A stretch of 64,000 nt of DNA from Cohnella herbarum (GTDB taxonomy: Bacteria > Bacillota > Bacilli > Paenibacillales > Paenibacillaceae): contig NZ_CP051680.1 in the NCBI RefSeq assembly GCF_012849095.1, forward strand, positions 2,418,001 through 2,482,000, in the 5' to 3' direction. Positions 42,786-50,782 of this stretch are shown piece after piece; the first letter of the stretch is position 1; each line of letters opens with the position of its first letter. The notes below the pieces were generated by a model. It had not been told where the DNA came from. It saw only the letters and a program-made list of their open reading frames with translations, and searched no databases. The position numbers and the translations under genes were made by a program.

Positions 42786-44039
42786 CTATTTTTTCTGCGC
42801 GCTCGCTTTAACCGTATCTTCTTGCTTCCAATACAATTCGGCGATGACCTTCGCGAGCACGTCCGCCGTCCGGTAACATTCCTCCAACGTGTTATCGACG
42901 CCGCCGATTTCAAGCAGAACGCTATCCGGCGCGATCGATTGGTTGTATTCCCCGTTGCCGTTCGCAGCCGTCTTGCCCCATACTCCCCGCGACAAGCCCG
43001 GGTACGATTGCTCCAACTGCTCGTGTATTTGATTCGCGAATTGTTCGTTTTCCCGCCAATTCGGATTGCGATGCCCGATGATGAAATAAACTTGAGCGTA
43101 ATCTTTTCCTTTGATCGTTGCGGTCGTTTTCTTGCGCCGCTGGGAATCACGGTGAATATCGAAGAAAAACTTCAACTGTTTATTGGAGGCCAGCGCTTGG
43201 CGGACCGTCTGCAAAGAATATTTGTACGAATAATTCCAATTATAGCCCTGAATGGCGGTAGGATAATCCTTAGCCGAATGAGTCGATCCGACGCCGAACG
43301 ATTCTAACGATTTGGCCAATCTTTTTCCCACCAAAGTTACGTTAACGTCATCGGAGTTCGGATCCTTCTTGTCCGATTTCAACTCCGGATACCAAGACTC
43401 GCGATTGTGCGAATGATAGATGAATACGACTTTCCGTCCCTCCGTGGATGGCTTCTCCGTCATGCTAGGCGGTTCTTCGGAAGGGTTTGGCTCGGGCTGC
43501 GCGATTTCCTCCCTCGGCGTCGTCGCTTCTCCTTGCCCGAAGTCCGGGTCAGGCCAACCGGGAATGCCGGGCAAGCCGTTATCCGAAGGATGATCCGCTT
43601 CGCCCAAAGGCTCGTGATCCTCGGGAGCTTCCGGTTCGCCGGATCCCGGACGGAGCAACACCGATTGATCCCTAGCCATCCCCGGCATCTCTAGCGCGAG
43701 CATGCTCTTGGGATCGTTAGGGTTCATGTCCGTCATAAAACGCAGCAGGAACGCGGCCATTCGTCCGGTTTGAAAAGGAGACTTCTCCGGTGCATCCATA
43801 TGCGGCAGCTCCATGCTGAGCAACGATTGAAAAAACTGCCCGGACAACGATGCCGCAAAACCTTTCATCGATTGGACCGGAGAAGCCGCTATCGATTTCT
43901 GCAGCATTCCGCCTATTCCCAATAGAACGAACAGCACCATGGAGCCGACGCTCAAAATAAAAAACGCTCGGCCGGTAATGAGAATTCTACGCCATCTCGC
44001 TCGCATTAACGGCCAATTCGGCACGACGTTGCGTTTCAT
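42786..44039 (-). CDS. spoIIP: Stage II sporulation protein P
   Basis: A 417-residue SpoIIP, the amidase/endopeptidase that with SpoIID and SpoIIM degrades septal peptidoglycan during engulfment. One membrane helix lies near residues 23-44; a Pro/Glu-rich extracytoplasmic linker (about 150-215) precedes the catalytic domain, with VVFIYHSHNRESWYPEL, FFDIHRDSQRRKKT and LLEIGGVDNTLEE as the zinc-site blocks. The ATG at 44037-44039 has GGGGAGG upstream; an earlier in-frame ATG lacks one. It sits between gpr and yqxA, as in Bacillus. Confidence 0.94.
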   Translation of the reverse strand: MKRNVVPNWPLMRARWRRILITGRAFFILSVGSMVLFVLLGIGGMLQKSIAASPVQSMKGFAASLSGQFFQSLLSMELPHMDAPEKSPFQTGRMAAFLLRFMTDMNPNDPKSMLALEMPGMARDQSVLLRPGSGEPEAPEDHEPLGEADHPSDNGLPGIPGWPDPDFGQGEATTPREEIAQPEPNPSEEPPSMTEKPSTEGRKVVFIYHSHNRESWYPELKSDKKDPNSDDVNVTLVGKRLAKSLESFGVGSTHSAKDYPTAIQGYNWNYSYKYSLQTVRQALASNKQLKFFFDIHRDSQRRKKTTATIKGKDYAQVYFIIGHRNPNWRENEQFANQIHEQLEQSYPGLSRGVWGKTAANGNGEYNQSIAPDSVLLEIGGVDNTLEECYRTADVLAKVIAELYWKQEDTVKASAQKK

Positions 44040-44200
44040 CCGATGTCCTCCCCGGAGCCTCGAACCTGCCAAGACCCCTTCTCTTATTTCCTAGGTATCC
44101 TATCCTATGAGCGAACAGAAAATGATAGAACCACCACATTTCAGAGGTTAATAGAATCGGAGATTTTATATTGTCTGAGAGTCGCGCAAAAAAGAAAACA

Positions 44201-44226
44201 AAAAAACCCGGCTCTTGCAAGCCAGG
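44201..44226 (-). terminator. Intrinsic terminator after gpr
   Basis: On the minus strand a 6-bp stem with one bulge (CCTGGCT with AGCCGG) is followed by six T or more, 42 bases after the gpr stop. It separates gpr from spoIIP, which must then have its own promoter in the 44040-44200 gap; none was confidently seen. Confidence 0.7.
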
Positions 44227-44267
44227 CGGAAGCGTTGAAAAGATGGAAAGACGATCGGTCGACAGCG

Positions 44268-45272
44268 TCAATGCGTATAAGCGGCTACGTTATCCGTATC
44301 CACCGCTTCGTGAAGCGCCGCGTTAAGTCCGCTCGCGATTACGTTGGCGATATCCTCCATGAACTTATCGATTTCCTTGGGAGTAACGAGCAGATCGTGC
44401 CCGAGAGGGTTAAGCACCTCTTTCACGAGCTGGAGCCGCTCCGTTTCCTCCATTTTCCCGAACACTCCGAACAGCGGATCGGTGTTCTCCGTATGCTTCT
44501 TCATATGCTCGAACACGAGGTCCATCGTATTGTTCACGATCGTCGAAGCGTACACGACGGTCGGAACTCCGATTCCGATAACGGGAACGCCTAAGATGTC
44601 TTTCGTCAACCCCTTGCGTTTGTTGCCGATTCCCGATCCCGGATGAATGCCGGTATCCGCGATTTGGATCGTCGTGTTCACCCGTTCGAGCGATTTGGCC
44701 GCCAAAGCGTCGACGGCGATAATCAGATCCGGCTTCGACTTCTCGACGATTCCCTGTACGATATCGCTCGATTCGATTCCCGTCGTGCCCAGTACGCCCG
44801 GAGCGATCGCGCTAACCGGCCTGTAGCCCGGGCTCACTTGATCGGGCATCAGCTCGAAGAAATGCCTCGTGACCATAATGTTGTCCACGACGACGGGACC
44901 TAGCGCGTCCGGGGTTACGTTTAAATTGCCCAGACCGACGATAAGCACGCTGCTATTCTCCGTTATTCCGATCCTTTTCAAGAAGGCTTCGAATTCTTTC
45001 GCGAATGAAGTCGCGACCTTATCCTGCAACGTCGAATCTCCTTGCCGTAAATCCGGCACCTCGAGCGTTACGTAATGCCCGACCATTTTACCGATCTGCT
45101 GGGCCGCTTGATCGGTCTTAATCTCCATTCGGGTTACGGAAATGCCGTCGGCGCTTTCGCTCTCCGACCATACTCCCGGTATGGCCGATGTCTCTTGCCC
45201 TTGCGTCGCGATCTCCTGAGCCTCTAACGCCAGATCCGTGCGGATATTGTACATTGACAATTCGTGATCCAT
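44268..45272 (-). CDS. gpr: Germination protease GPR
   Basis: A 334-residue GPR endopeptidase, which degrades small acid-soluble spore proteins early in germination. The N-terminal zymogen region with MYNIRTDLALEAQEI includes the expected self-processing site region. Typical blocks GLGNLNVTPDALGP, IIAVDALAAKSLERVNTTIQ and GVPVIGIGVPTVV are present. The ATG at 45272 is used; its ribosome site (AAAGGGG) is rather distant, and an ATG six codons later is an alternative. It is divergent from rpsT. Confidence 0.95.
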   Translation of the reverse strand: MDHELSMYNIRTDLALEAQEIATQGQETSAIPGVWSESESADGISVTRMEIKTDQAAQQIGKMVGHYVTLEVPDLRQGDSTLQDKVATSFAKEFEAFLKRIGITENSSVLIVGLGNLNVTPDALGPVVVDNIMVTRHFFELMPDQVSPGYRPVSAIAPGVLGTTGIESSDIVQGIVEKSKPDLIIAVDALAAKSLERVNTTIQIADTGIHPGSGIGNKRKGLTKDILGVPVIGIGVPTVVYASTIVNNTMDLVFEHMKKHTENTDPLFGVFGKMEETERLQLVKEVLNPLGHDLLVTPKEIDKFMEDIANVIASGLNAALHEAVDTDNVAAYTH

Positions 45273-45321
45273 TGGGTCAAATCAAACCCCTTTCTCATGC
45301 GGATTGAGGTGGGAAATCGGC

Positions 45322-45350
45322 TTGCTTTTTACCCCCTTGCATGATAGAAT
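45322..45350 (+). promoter_or_regulatory. Sigma-A promoter of rpsT
   Basis: Plus strand TTGCTT, 17 bases, TAGAAT, 50 bases upstream of the rpsT start. Confidence 0.7.
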
Positions 45351-45400
45351 GTTACAAGTTGTGTGGAGAAATACTTCTGTTTTATCTGGAGGTGAAAAGA

Positions 45401-45673
45401 ATGCCAAACATCAAATCCGCCATTAAACGTACCAAAACGAACGAAGCTCGCCGTCTGCGCAATGCTTCGGCTAAATCCGCTCTTCGTACAGCAGTTAAAC
45501 AAGCTGACGTAGCGGTCGTAGGAACGGACGTAAACGCTGCTAAAGCGGCTTACGGCGCGGCTCAGAAGAAGTTGGACAAAGCGGCAACCAAAGGGCTCAT
45601 TCACAAAAATGCAGCTGCTCGCAAAAAGTCCCGTCTGGCCAAAAAACTCAACGCATTGTCCGCGCAAGCCTAA
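45401..45673 (+). CDS. rpsT: 30S ribosomal protein S20
   Basis: A 90-residue Lys/Ala-rich protein beginning [20 protein letters not shown], typical of S20, a primary binder of 16S rRNA. An all-helical pattern with [20 protein letters not shown] at the end matches the family. The ATG at 45401 has GGAGGTG upstream; the frame runs 20 codons further without a ribosome site. Bacillus rpsT is likewise divergent from gpr and convergent with holA. Confidence 0.97.
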   Translation: MPNIKSAIKRTKTNEARRLRNASAKSALRTAVKQADVAVVGTDVNAAKAAYGAAQKKLDKAATKGLIHKNAAARKKSRLAKKLNALSAQA

Positions 45674-45722
45674 GCTTGTGCCTGACGCATATGCGGCTGC
45701 CGCATCAGATGTAGCAGCCATG

Positions 45723-45756
45723 AAAAAGCCATCCTCGCTTATAGGATGGCTTTTTT
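45723..45756. terminator. Bidirectional terminator between rpsT and holA
   Basis: AAAAAGCCATCCT, 7 bases, AGGATGGCTTTTTT: a perfect 8-bp GC stem flanked by A and T runs, so it can end both plus-strand rpsT and minus-strand holA transcripts. Confidence 0.9.
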
Positions 45757-45791
45757 GGTGTTCTTTCATTTATCCGGTTTCTAATTTGATA

Positions 45792-46823
45792 TTAACTCGC
45801 TCCTTGAGAACCGGTTTTGAGCAGGAAAAGCTCGAGTCCCAGCGTCTTCTCGACGCGGCCTGTTTTCATCGCATAATCGAGATCGGCAAGCTCGGACAAT
45901 AGCGAGGCCAAACGCTCCTGGCTGAATTTGCGCGCTTGCTCGCCGGTGATTTTCACGGCGTACGGATGCAAGCCAAGCTGGGAAGCCATTTGTTGCGGCG
46001 AGTACCCTTGGCTTCCGAGTTCTTTGACGTAGAGCATGTTGCGAAATTGCCGGACGAGCAACGCCATCAGCTTGATCGGTTCCTCCCGTTGCTTCAGCAA
46101 ATCGTAATAAAGCGCGATCGCTTCAGCCGTTCGAAGCGCGGCCAGCTCCTCCGTTAGCTTAAAAACGTTCTGTTCCGTGGCCATAGGCACCAGCGATCGT
46201 ACGGCTTCGAGAGTGACAGAGCCGCTCAACCCAGCATGAAGGCAAAGCTTATCCGTTTCGGCCGCCAGGGCGTGCATGTCCGTGCCCACGCGCCTCAATA
46301 ATTCCTCCGCCGTCTTCCCATCCATCGATCGGCCTTGGGAAGATGCGCGTTTAAGCAACCATTGCAGCAATTCTTCGGATTGCAACGGACTGAAAGAGAT
46401 GACGAATTCTTTCGTTTTGGCCGTTTTCACAAGCTTCTTGCGTTCATCCAGCTTCTCGTGGGGCACCATAAAAATCAGTACGGACGTATCCGAGGGCTGG
46501 CCCATATAAGCAAGCAAACTCTCCGGACGGTGTTCTACGCGTGTGGATTCTTTGCCTGCCGCGAAGAGTACGCTATCCCGGACGAGTATGATTTTGCTGG
46601 GGACGAGGAACGGGAGCATTTCCGCCTCTTCGATGATCGTATCGATCGTCGTCTCCGCGGAATCGAATCGAACGACGGCCATCTCCCGATGTTCGGGCTG
46701 CACGAGCTGCTCTAACAATCGTTCGACGAACTCGTTCATGATATAAGCTTCAGTTCCGTAGCAAACGTATACGGGCAATAAATTTCCTTGTTTAATCGAT
46801 CGAAAAGCCTGTTTAGCATCCAT
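45792..46823 (-). CDS. holA: DNA polymerase III delta subunit
   Basis: A 343-residue HolA (Bacillus YqeN), the clamp-loader subunit that opens the beta ring. It begins MDAKQAFRSIKQGNLLPVYV and shows the domain I feature CYGTEAYIMNEFVERL, the VEDS-like ILVRDSVLF, and a C-terminal helical domain with FSQERLASLLSELADLDYAM. Length fits the family. It is convergent with rpsT and follows a terminator-like hairpin on its own strand. Confidence 0.94.
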   Translation of the reverse strand: MDAKQAFRSIKQGNLLPVYVCYGTEAYIMNEFVERLLEQLVQPEHREMAVVRFDSAETTIDTIIEEAEMLPFLVPSKIILVRDSVLFAAGKESTRVEHRPESLLAYMGQPSDTSVLIFMVPHEKLDERKKLVKTAKTKEFVISFSPLQSEELLQWLLKRASSQGRSMDGKTAEELLRRVGTDMHALAAETDKLCLHAGLSGSVTLEAVRSLVPMATEQNVFKLTEELAALRTAEAIALYYDLLKQREEPIKLMALLVRQFRNMLYVKELGSQGYSPQQMASQLGLHPYAVKITGEQARKFSQERLASLLSELADLDYAMKTGRVEKTLGLELFLLKTGSQGAS

Positions 46824-46871
46824 TGCGGCGAGCCCCCAACCTTATGTACTCCCTTGATTGTACAACAAACA

Positions 46872-46912
46872 ACAAAGAGATCACACCTTTATGCAAGGAG
46901 CGATCTCTTTGT
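46872..46912 (-). terminator. Hairpin ahead of holA, probable end of sigma/anti-sigma transcript
   Basis: A perfect 11-bp stem (ACAAAGAGATC with GATCTCTTTGT) with a 19-base loop that can itself pair (CCTT with AAGG). On the minus strand it is followed by gttgtttgttgt, a weak U-rich tract. It lies 140 bases after the anti-sigma gene and 50 before holA. The 231-base gap has no other feature besides a GC-rich inverted repeat near 46932-46967. Confidence 0.5.
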
Positions 46913-47054
46913 CCTCGGACATCTATATCAACGTTCGCCGGCCGGCCCATGGTGCCGTGCGCGAACGACCGTGACGATGGTCCAAAGACGATCGTCAACT
47001 TCATCTGTACACTATACGCGGAGCACGCGCGAAAGGTGACGATCGGTTAACGTT

Positions 47055-47993
47055 TTAGCGCTGGGATTCTTCGGAAGTCGCGATATCGAATTGCCACTGA
47101 GTTTGAGTTCCGCCGTCATCCGTCACCGTAAAATACAGCACGTTGCTTTCGTCATTCCAACTAAGCAAGCTGATCGTACCTTCCTTGGCTTTGGAGTCGT
47201 AGTAGGAACTGCCGTCTTCGTTGTTGAGAATCTGGAACGTGCCCGCGTTTTCCATCGCGACCGCTTTCCATTTGCCATCCGGAGAGTCTACGGTAGCCGG
47301 AAGACCGTAAGCCGATCTAAGAGGACCCACGGATTCCGGGTCTTCCAGATTGTCTCCACCCAGCGCGAAACCTTTCGTGTCGCCCAGATCTTGTTTATCC
47401 GCTCCCCCGCCGCTCTCTCCCGCTTCGGAAGCGGAGTTGGCGGCAGGCTCGCCGTATTGATCCGCCATTTTTTGTTGTGGCACTTCTTCGGCCGTGATGC
47501 CCATGCTTCTTTTCTGTACGGAGTCCGCACCTTCCGCAGCAGACATCAACTCGGGAGCCGCCGCATCGTTGTGGCTGCCGGAGCCTCCCAGCGTCCATTG
47601 GCCGGGATTGCTGAACAGCAGCAAACCAACGACGACGCCAGCGGCCACTACTCCCGATATTTTGCGGAATAGATGTCTCGCAGGACGATTCGACCTTACC
47701 GGTACCGGATTCGAATCGACGTTAGCGGCGTTTTCTCCACTTACGTTCGAATGGTTTAGCTTATCCGCGGTATGCAAGCGTTCCAATTCCGGAAGTATGG
47801 CATCTACGAGACTGTATTTGGGAACGACCCGGGGCAATTGCTCCAACTCGCTCGACAGCTTCTGCAACCTAGTTAACATGGCGGCGCAGTCAGGGCATTG
47901 ACCAGCATGATCCATCATGAGCGATGTTTCTTGTTGATCTAAATCCCCGTCAATGTGACGCTGCATGAGTTCCATCACCTCTTGGCAAATCAT
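47055..47993 (-). CDS. Anti-sigma factor with zinc-finger (zf-HC2) domain
   Basis: A 312-residue membrane protein. The N-terminal ZAS/zf-HC2 domain binds the cognate ECF sigma; it has Cys3, His29, Cys33 and Cys36 in the pattern HAGQCPDC. A membrane helix lies at about residues 111-128 (KISGVVAAGVVVGLLLF). The extracytoplasmic part has a Gly/Ser-rich linker and a C-terminal beta-rich sensor-like domain (DGKWKAVAMENAGTFQILNN). Its start overlaps the sigma gene stop by four bases, the usual sigma/anti-sigma coupling. Confidence 0.88.
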   Translation of the reverse strand: MICQEVMELMQRHIDGDLDQQETSLMMDHAGQCPDCAAMLTRLQKLSSELEQLPRVVPKYSLVDAILPELERLHTADKLNHSNVSGENAANVDSNPVPVRSNRPARHLFRKISGVVAAGVVVGLLLFSNPGQWTLGGSGSHNDAAAPELMSAAEGADSVQKRSMGITAEEVPQQKMADQYGEPAANSASEAGESGGGADKQDLGDTKGFALGGDNLEDPESVGPLRSAYGLPATVDSPDGKWKAVAMENAGTFQILNNEDGSSYYDSKAKEGTISLLSWNDESNVLYFTVTDDGGTQTQWQFDIATSEESQR

Positions 47994-48538
47994 CCCCGGA
48001 CACCACCTTTCTGATAATCGTGAAGTAGGATTTGCAATTGTTGCCGGGCTCTAAATAAGTAGGACTTAACGGTGTTCAAGGGTAAATTTAAAGAGTCGGC
48101 AATTTCGTTGTACGAAAAATCCTGCAGATATCTGAGGACGACCACAGTGCGGTGATGCTCGGGAAGCTTACCGATGGCCTCGCGTATTTCCTCCGCAGCG
48201 TATGCGGAAAGAACCTCGGTCTCCACGTTATCTCCCGCATGAAAAACCATTTCATGCTCGTCAATCGATACGGAAGGCTTCTTGCGCCGAAATTTATCGA
48301 TACATATGTTGGTCACGATCCGCTGCACCCAAGTGCGAAATTGAGCTTTTTCCTCGTAGGAATCAATTTTCGTATAAATCCGGATTAAAGCGTCTTGCGA
48401 CGCATCCATGGCATCTTGCTCGTTATTAAGCAAATAATAAGCCGTACGATAAACTTGATTCTCAATTTCGCGGAGTAGCGTAACGAGTGCTTCTCGGTCG
48501 CCCGCTTGTGCGGCTTTGATCAGAGCCGGCTCCACCAC
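47990..48538 (-). CDS. ECF RNA polymerase sigma factor (SigW-like)
   Basis: A 182-residue ECF sigma. Region 2 covers about residues 25-88 with DAMDASQDALIRIYTKIDSY and FRTWVQRIVTNICIDKFRRK (-10 recognition). Region 4 covers about 120-172 with LPEHHRTVVVLRYLQDFSY and a helix-turn-helix EIADSLNLPLNTVKSYLFRA (-35 recognition). It is paired with a zf-HC2 anti-sigma factor. A TGCAAC-N17-CGTC promoter upstream suggests autoregulation. It could be the factor that reads the nfeD-floA promoter at 10977-11002; that link is inference. Confidence 0.9.
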   Translation of the reverse strand: MVEPALIKAAQAGDREALVTLLREIENQVYRTAYYLLNNEQDAMDASQDALIRIYTKIDSYEEKAQFRTWVQRIVTNICIDKFRRKKPSVSIDEHEMVFHAGDNVETEVLSAYAAEEIREAIGKLPEHHRTVVVLRYLQDFSYNEIADSLNLPLNTVKSYLFRARQQLQILLHDYQKGGVRG

Positions 48539-48569
48539 AGAAGATCCTCCTCCCCTGCACCCTCTCAGA

Positions 48570-48596
48570 CGTCAATGTCGGATTAAAGGTTGCATT
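48570..48596 (-). promoter_or_regulatory. Candidate autoregulated ECF promoter of the minus-strand sigma gene
   Basis: The minus strand reads TGCAAC, 17 bases, CGTC, resembling promoters of Bacillus extracytoplasmic sigma factors. It is 32 bases upstream of the sigma start. A perfect palindrome ATTCCCT-tag-AGGGAAT (48596-48612) abuts its -35 element. Confidence 0.6.
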
Positions 48597-48686
48597 CCCT
48601 TAGAGGGAATTTTCGGTATTTTAATTTCTCTAACTTTTAGTCTAGCAAAATTGTTCGCAAAGGCATAATGTTTTATGTTGGATAAC

Positions 48687-48712
48687 GGAACCGATCCCCA
48701 TTATACACTGTC
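48687..48712 (+). promoter_or_regulatory. Possible promoter of the plus-strand sigma gene
   Basis: GGAACC, 16 bases, TGTC is an ECF-like arrangement with an imperfect -10. An overlapping sigma-A reading is TTGGAT (48678), 18 bases, TATACA (48702). Either could drive the gene at 48734. Confidence 0.35.
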
Positions 48713-48733
48713 TAATAGGGTAGAGGTGAACAT

Positions 48734-49267
48734 ATGAGGACGGAATACTTAAAGCATGTCGATACCGTCGATGATTCGGAGCTTAGACTGCTTATGGATC
48801 AATATGGAAACGAAGTATGGAAATATGCCTATATTTTAACTAGAAACAGAGAGCAAGCCAAAGATATCGCTCAAGAGGTGTTTATTAAAGCGCACTACAA
48901 TATCCATACGTTTAGAGGGCAGTCCACGATTAAGACCTGGTTGCTTGCGATTACGAGAAATCTATCGTTAAACTACTTATCATCCGGTTATTTTCGCAAA
49001 ATTCTCTTATTCGGAAACATGAAGACGCCCCAGTCGGCGCCTTCGGCCGAAACGGCTTTTCTAGACGAGCAATCCGCTTCGGAGGTTTGGGGAATCATTA
49101 TGAAACTATCGCACAAATTGCGCGAGGTGCTCGTTCTTGATCTAGAGCATGAGCTGAGCGTTCAAGAAACGGCTAAATTGCTTAATCTTCCGGAGGGAAC
49201 CGTGAAATCCAGGCTTCATCGCGCTCGCAAGGAAGTCGAGAACCAATTAAAGGGGTGGGTACAATGA
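48734..49267 (+). CDS. ECF RNA polymerase sigma factor
   Basis: A 177-residue ECF sigma. Region 2 covers about residues 20-85 with QAKDIAQEVFIKAHYNIHTF and STIKTWLLAITRNLSLNYL. Region 4 covers about 118-170 with KLREVLVLDLEHELSVQE and the helix-turn-helix TAKLLNLPEGTVKSRLHRAR. GAGGTGA precedes the ATG. Base composition is visibly more A/T-rich than neighbouring core genes. Its stop overlaps the next gene's ATG (ATGA). It belongs to a different ECF group from the divergent factor at 47990-48538. Confidence 0.9.
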   Translation: MRTEYLKHVDTVDDSELRLLMDQYGNEVWKYAYILTRNREQAKDIAQEVFIKAHYNIHTFRGQSTIKTWLLAITRNLSLNYLSSGYFRKILLFGNMKTPQSAPSAETAFLDEQSASEVWGIIMKLSHKLREVLVLDLEHELSVQETAKLLNLPEGTVKSRLHRARKEVENQLKGWVQ

Positions 49268-50733
49268 ATACGACCAAACCGGATTGGTACGAGCAAGCCA
49301 AGGGAGGACTAGGTCAAGCCAACTTCACCGAACCTATGAAACAAGAAGTAAGCCGGAAAATATTCGAGCGTCAGCCCGAGCGTAAAAAAAGCGGGAAATG
49401 GGTTGTTGCCGCCGTTACGGCCTTTGCAATATGCATCGCGGCCTTCCTCTTGATTAATCCTGCGCGTACGATCGATGAGCCTCCAGCCCCTGCCGGAACC
49501 CTTACGACTCCTGATATTAACAGCCCGAATCCGCTTCCTACCGAGAGCAATCCGCCTACCGAAACGCAACCCCCTATTGCCGAGGAACAGGTCAAGCTCG
49601 CTTATGAGGATCCCAGAGGTTCGTTAGGCACTTTAGGAAATTATCCGGTCGAATTGGATCGCATCGAAGCGACTCGAATTCCGAAATCATCCGTGATCGT
49701 GAAACGGGTCATCGAAGTCGACGAACTAGGAAATTATTTCCTTTACGTTAAAAATAAAAACGATACCCAGCTTTACGCCGGGATGGAAATCGTATCGGCT
49801 GGCCTGGGATCCTCTCCCACGGATGACATATACGAGATTGGCATCGTCGGTGACCTTACCTACCTGAACGACGTCCAAATTACGAAAAGCAATTTGTTCG
49901 GACGTTTCCATCTCCGGATATACGGAGTTTGCGGCGCCAATTGCGTAACGAATAACTGGATTCATTTCGAGGAAGACGTACCCGGCGTTCCGATCAGCGA
50001 TATCCGACTGAATGCCCACGCTCAGGAAGTCGATCTCGACGAAGACGGAACTCCCGAACTGGTCTCTACGGAATCGTCAACGATTGCCAAAGTGCAAGTC
50101 TACAAAACTTTTAACGATCAAGTCAAGTTCGTCGATCTGAATATCGCGTTACAAGCGGAACATCCTAATTCCGTCCAATATGACGGTAACTCGCGAACTT
50201 TCACGGCTATCTTCGCCGACCGCAGTGTAAGCTATCAATATAAAAAAGGCGAAGATATCTTAGAACGCGTTGATCCTATAGAGAAGGATCAGAACCGGCT
50301 TATCGTCGGCGGTACTTACGACGGCAACGACTCCATTCAACTGAACGTGGACGGGACGAAGATTGATGCAAGCTGGGTTAAAGATCCTCTCAAAAAATTC
50401 GGCATCTACCTTCCGGCCGATATTCGGACGGTCAAGTTCGAAGACGGATACGAGTACAAATCCACGGTCGGCGATGCCATCATTCAATTAAGGGAAGCGA
50501 ATGAAGGCAATCTTCCAACGCTGCGTAAAGAAAAAGATCTTGAGAGTTACTCCGATTACGTGGGCACGGAGTTCTGGGGCGATGAGCAGAACATTAGGTA
50601 CGACTATTTCTTATACGAGCATGACTCCGACAATAGGACCTATATCGCCGTACGGTGCAGTACCGACGACATCGGTAAACTCCGCCCCTTACTTCTCGCG
50701 GTTATCTCTAATATCCGGTATGCATCAGAATAA
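49264..50733 (+). CDS. Membrane protein, probable anti-sigma partner of the plus-strand ECF factor
   Basis: A 489-residue protein: a 45-residue cytoplasmic start without zinc-finger cysteines, one membrane helix (about 45-65, KWVVAAVTAFAICIAAFLLI), a Pro/Thr-rich stalk (about 70-115, with repeated PPTE-like text) and a large extracytoplasmic beta-rich domain. That domain has a close Cys pair (GVCGANC) and a calcium-like DLDEDGTPELVS segment seen in integrin/VCBS-type repeats. No catalytic motif is seen. The four-base overlap with the sigma gene and the single-span topology support an anti-sigma role, but the cytoplasmic part is short and not a recognised anti-sigma fold. The ATG at 49264 follows AAAGGGG. 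Confidence 0.75.
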   Translation: MNTTKPDWYEQAKGGLGQANFTEPMKQEVSRKIFERQPERKKSGKWVVAAVTAFAICIAAFLLINPARTIDEPPAPAGTLTTPDINSPNPLPTESNPPTETQPPIAEEQVKLAYEDPRGSLGTLGNYPVELDRIEATRIPKSSVIVKRVIEVDELGNYFLYVKNKNDTQLYAGMEIVSAGLGSSPTDDIYEIGIVGDLTYLNDVQITKSNLFGRFHLRIYGVCGANCVTNNWIHFEEDVPGVPISDIRLNAHAQEVDLDEDGTPELVSTESSTIAKVQVYKTFNDQVKFVDLNIALQAEHPNSVQYDGNSRTFTAIFADRSVSYQYKKGEDILERVDPIEKDQNRLIVGGTYDGNDSIQLNVDGTKIDASWVKDPLKKFGIYLPADIRTVKFEDGYEYKSTVGDAIIQLREANEGNLPTLRKEKDLESYSDYVGTEFWGDEQNIRYDYFLYEHDSDNRTYIAVRCSTDDIGKLRPLLLAVISNIRYASE

Positions 50734-50742
50734 AATTCCCGC

Positions 50743-50776
50743 AACCGCCGATTCCCATGGATTTCGGCGGTTTTTT
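50743..50776 (+). terminator. Intrinsic terminator of the plus-strand sigma operon
   Basis: AACCGCCGA, a 12-base loop, TCGGCGGTT and a run of six T (shared with the stem end), ten bases after the stop. It is close to the convergent comEC end, but has no A-run on the other side, so it acts mainly on the plus strand. Confidence 0.88.
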
Positions 50777-50782
50777 CGCTAT

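Noticed and set aside
42770..43150. Long N-terminal extension of the YqxA-like gene
   Set aside because: It runs antiphase through spoIIP; the ATG at 42769 with its own AAGGAG gives the expected short product.
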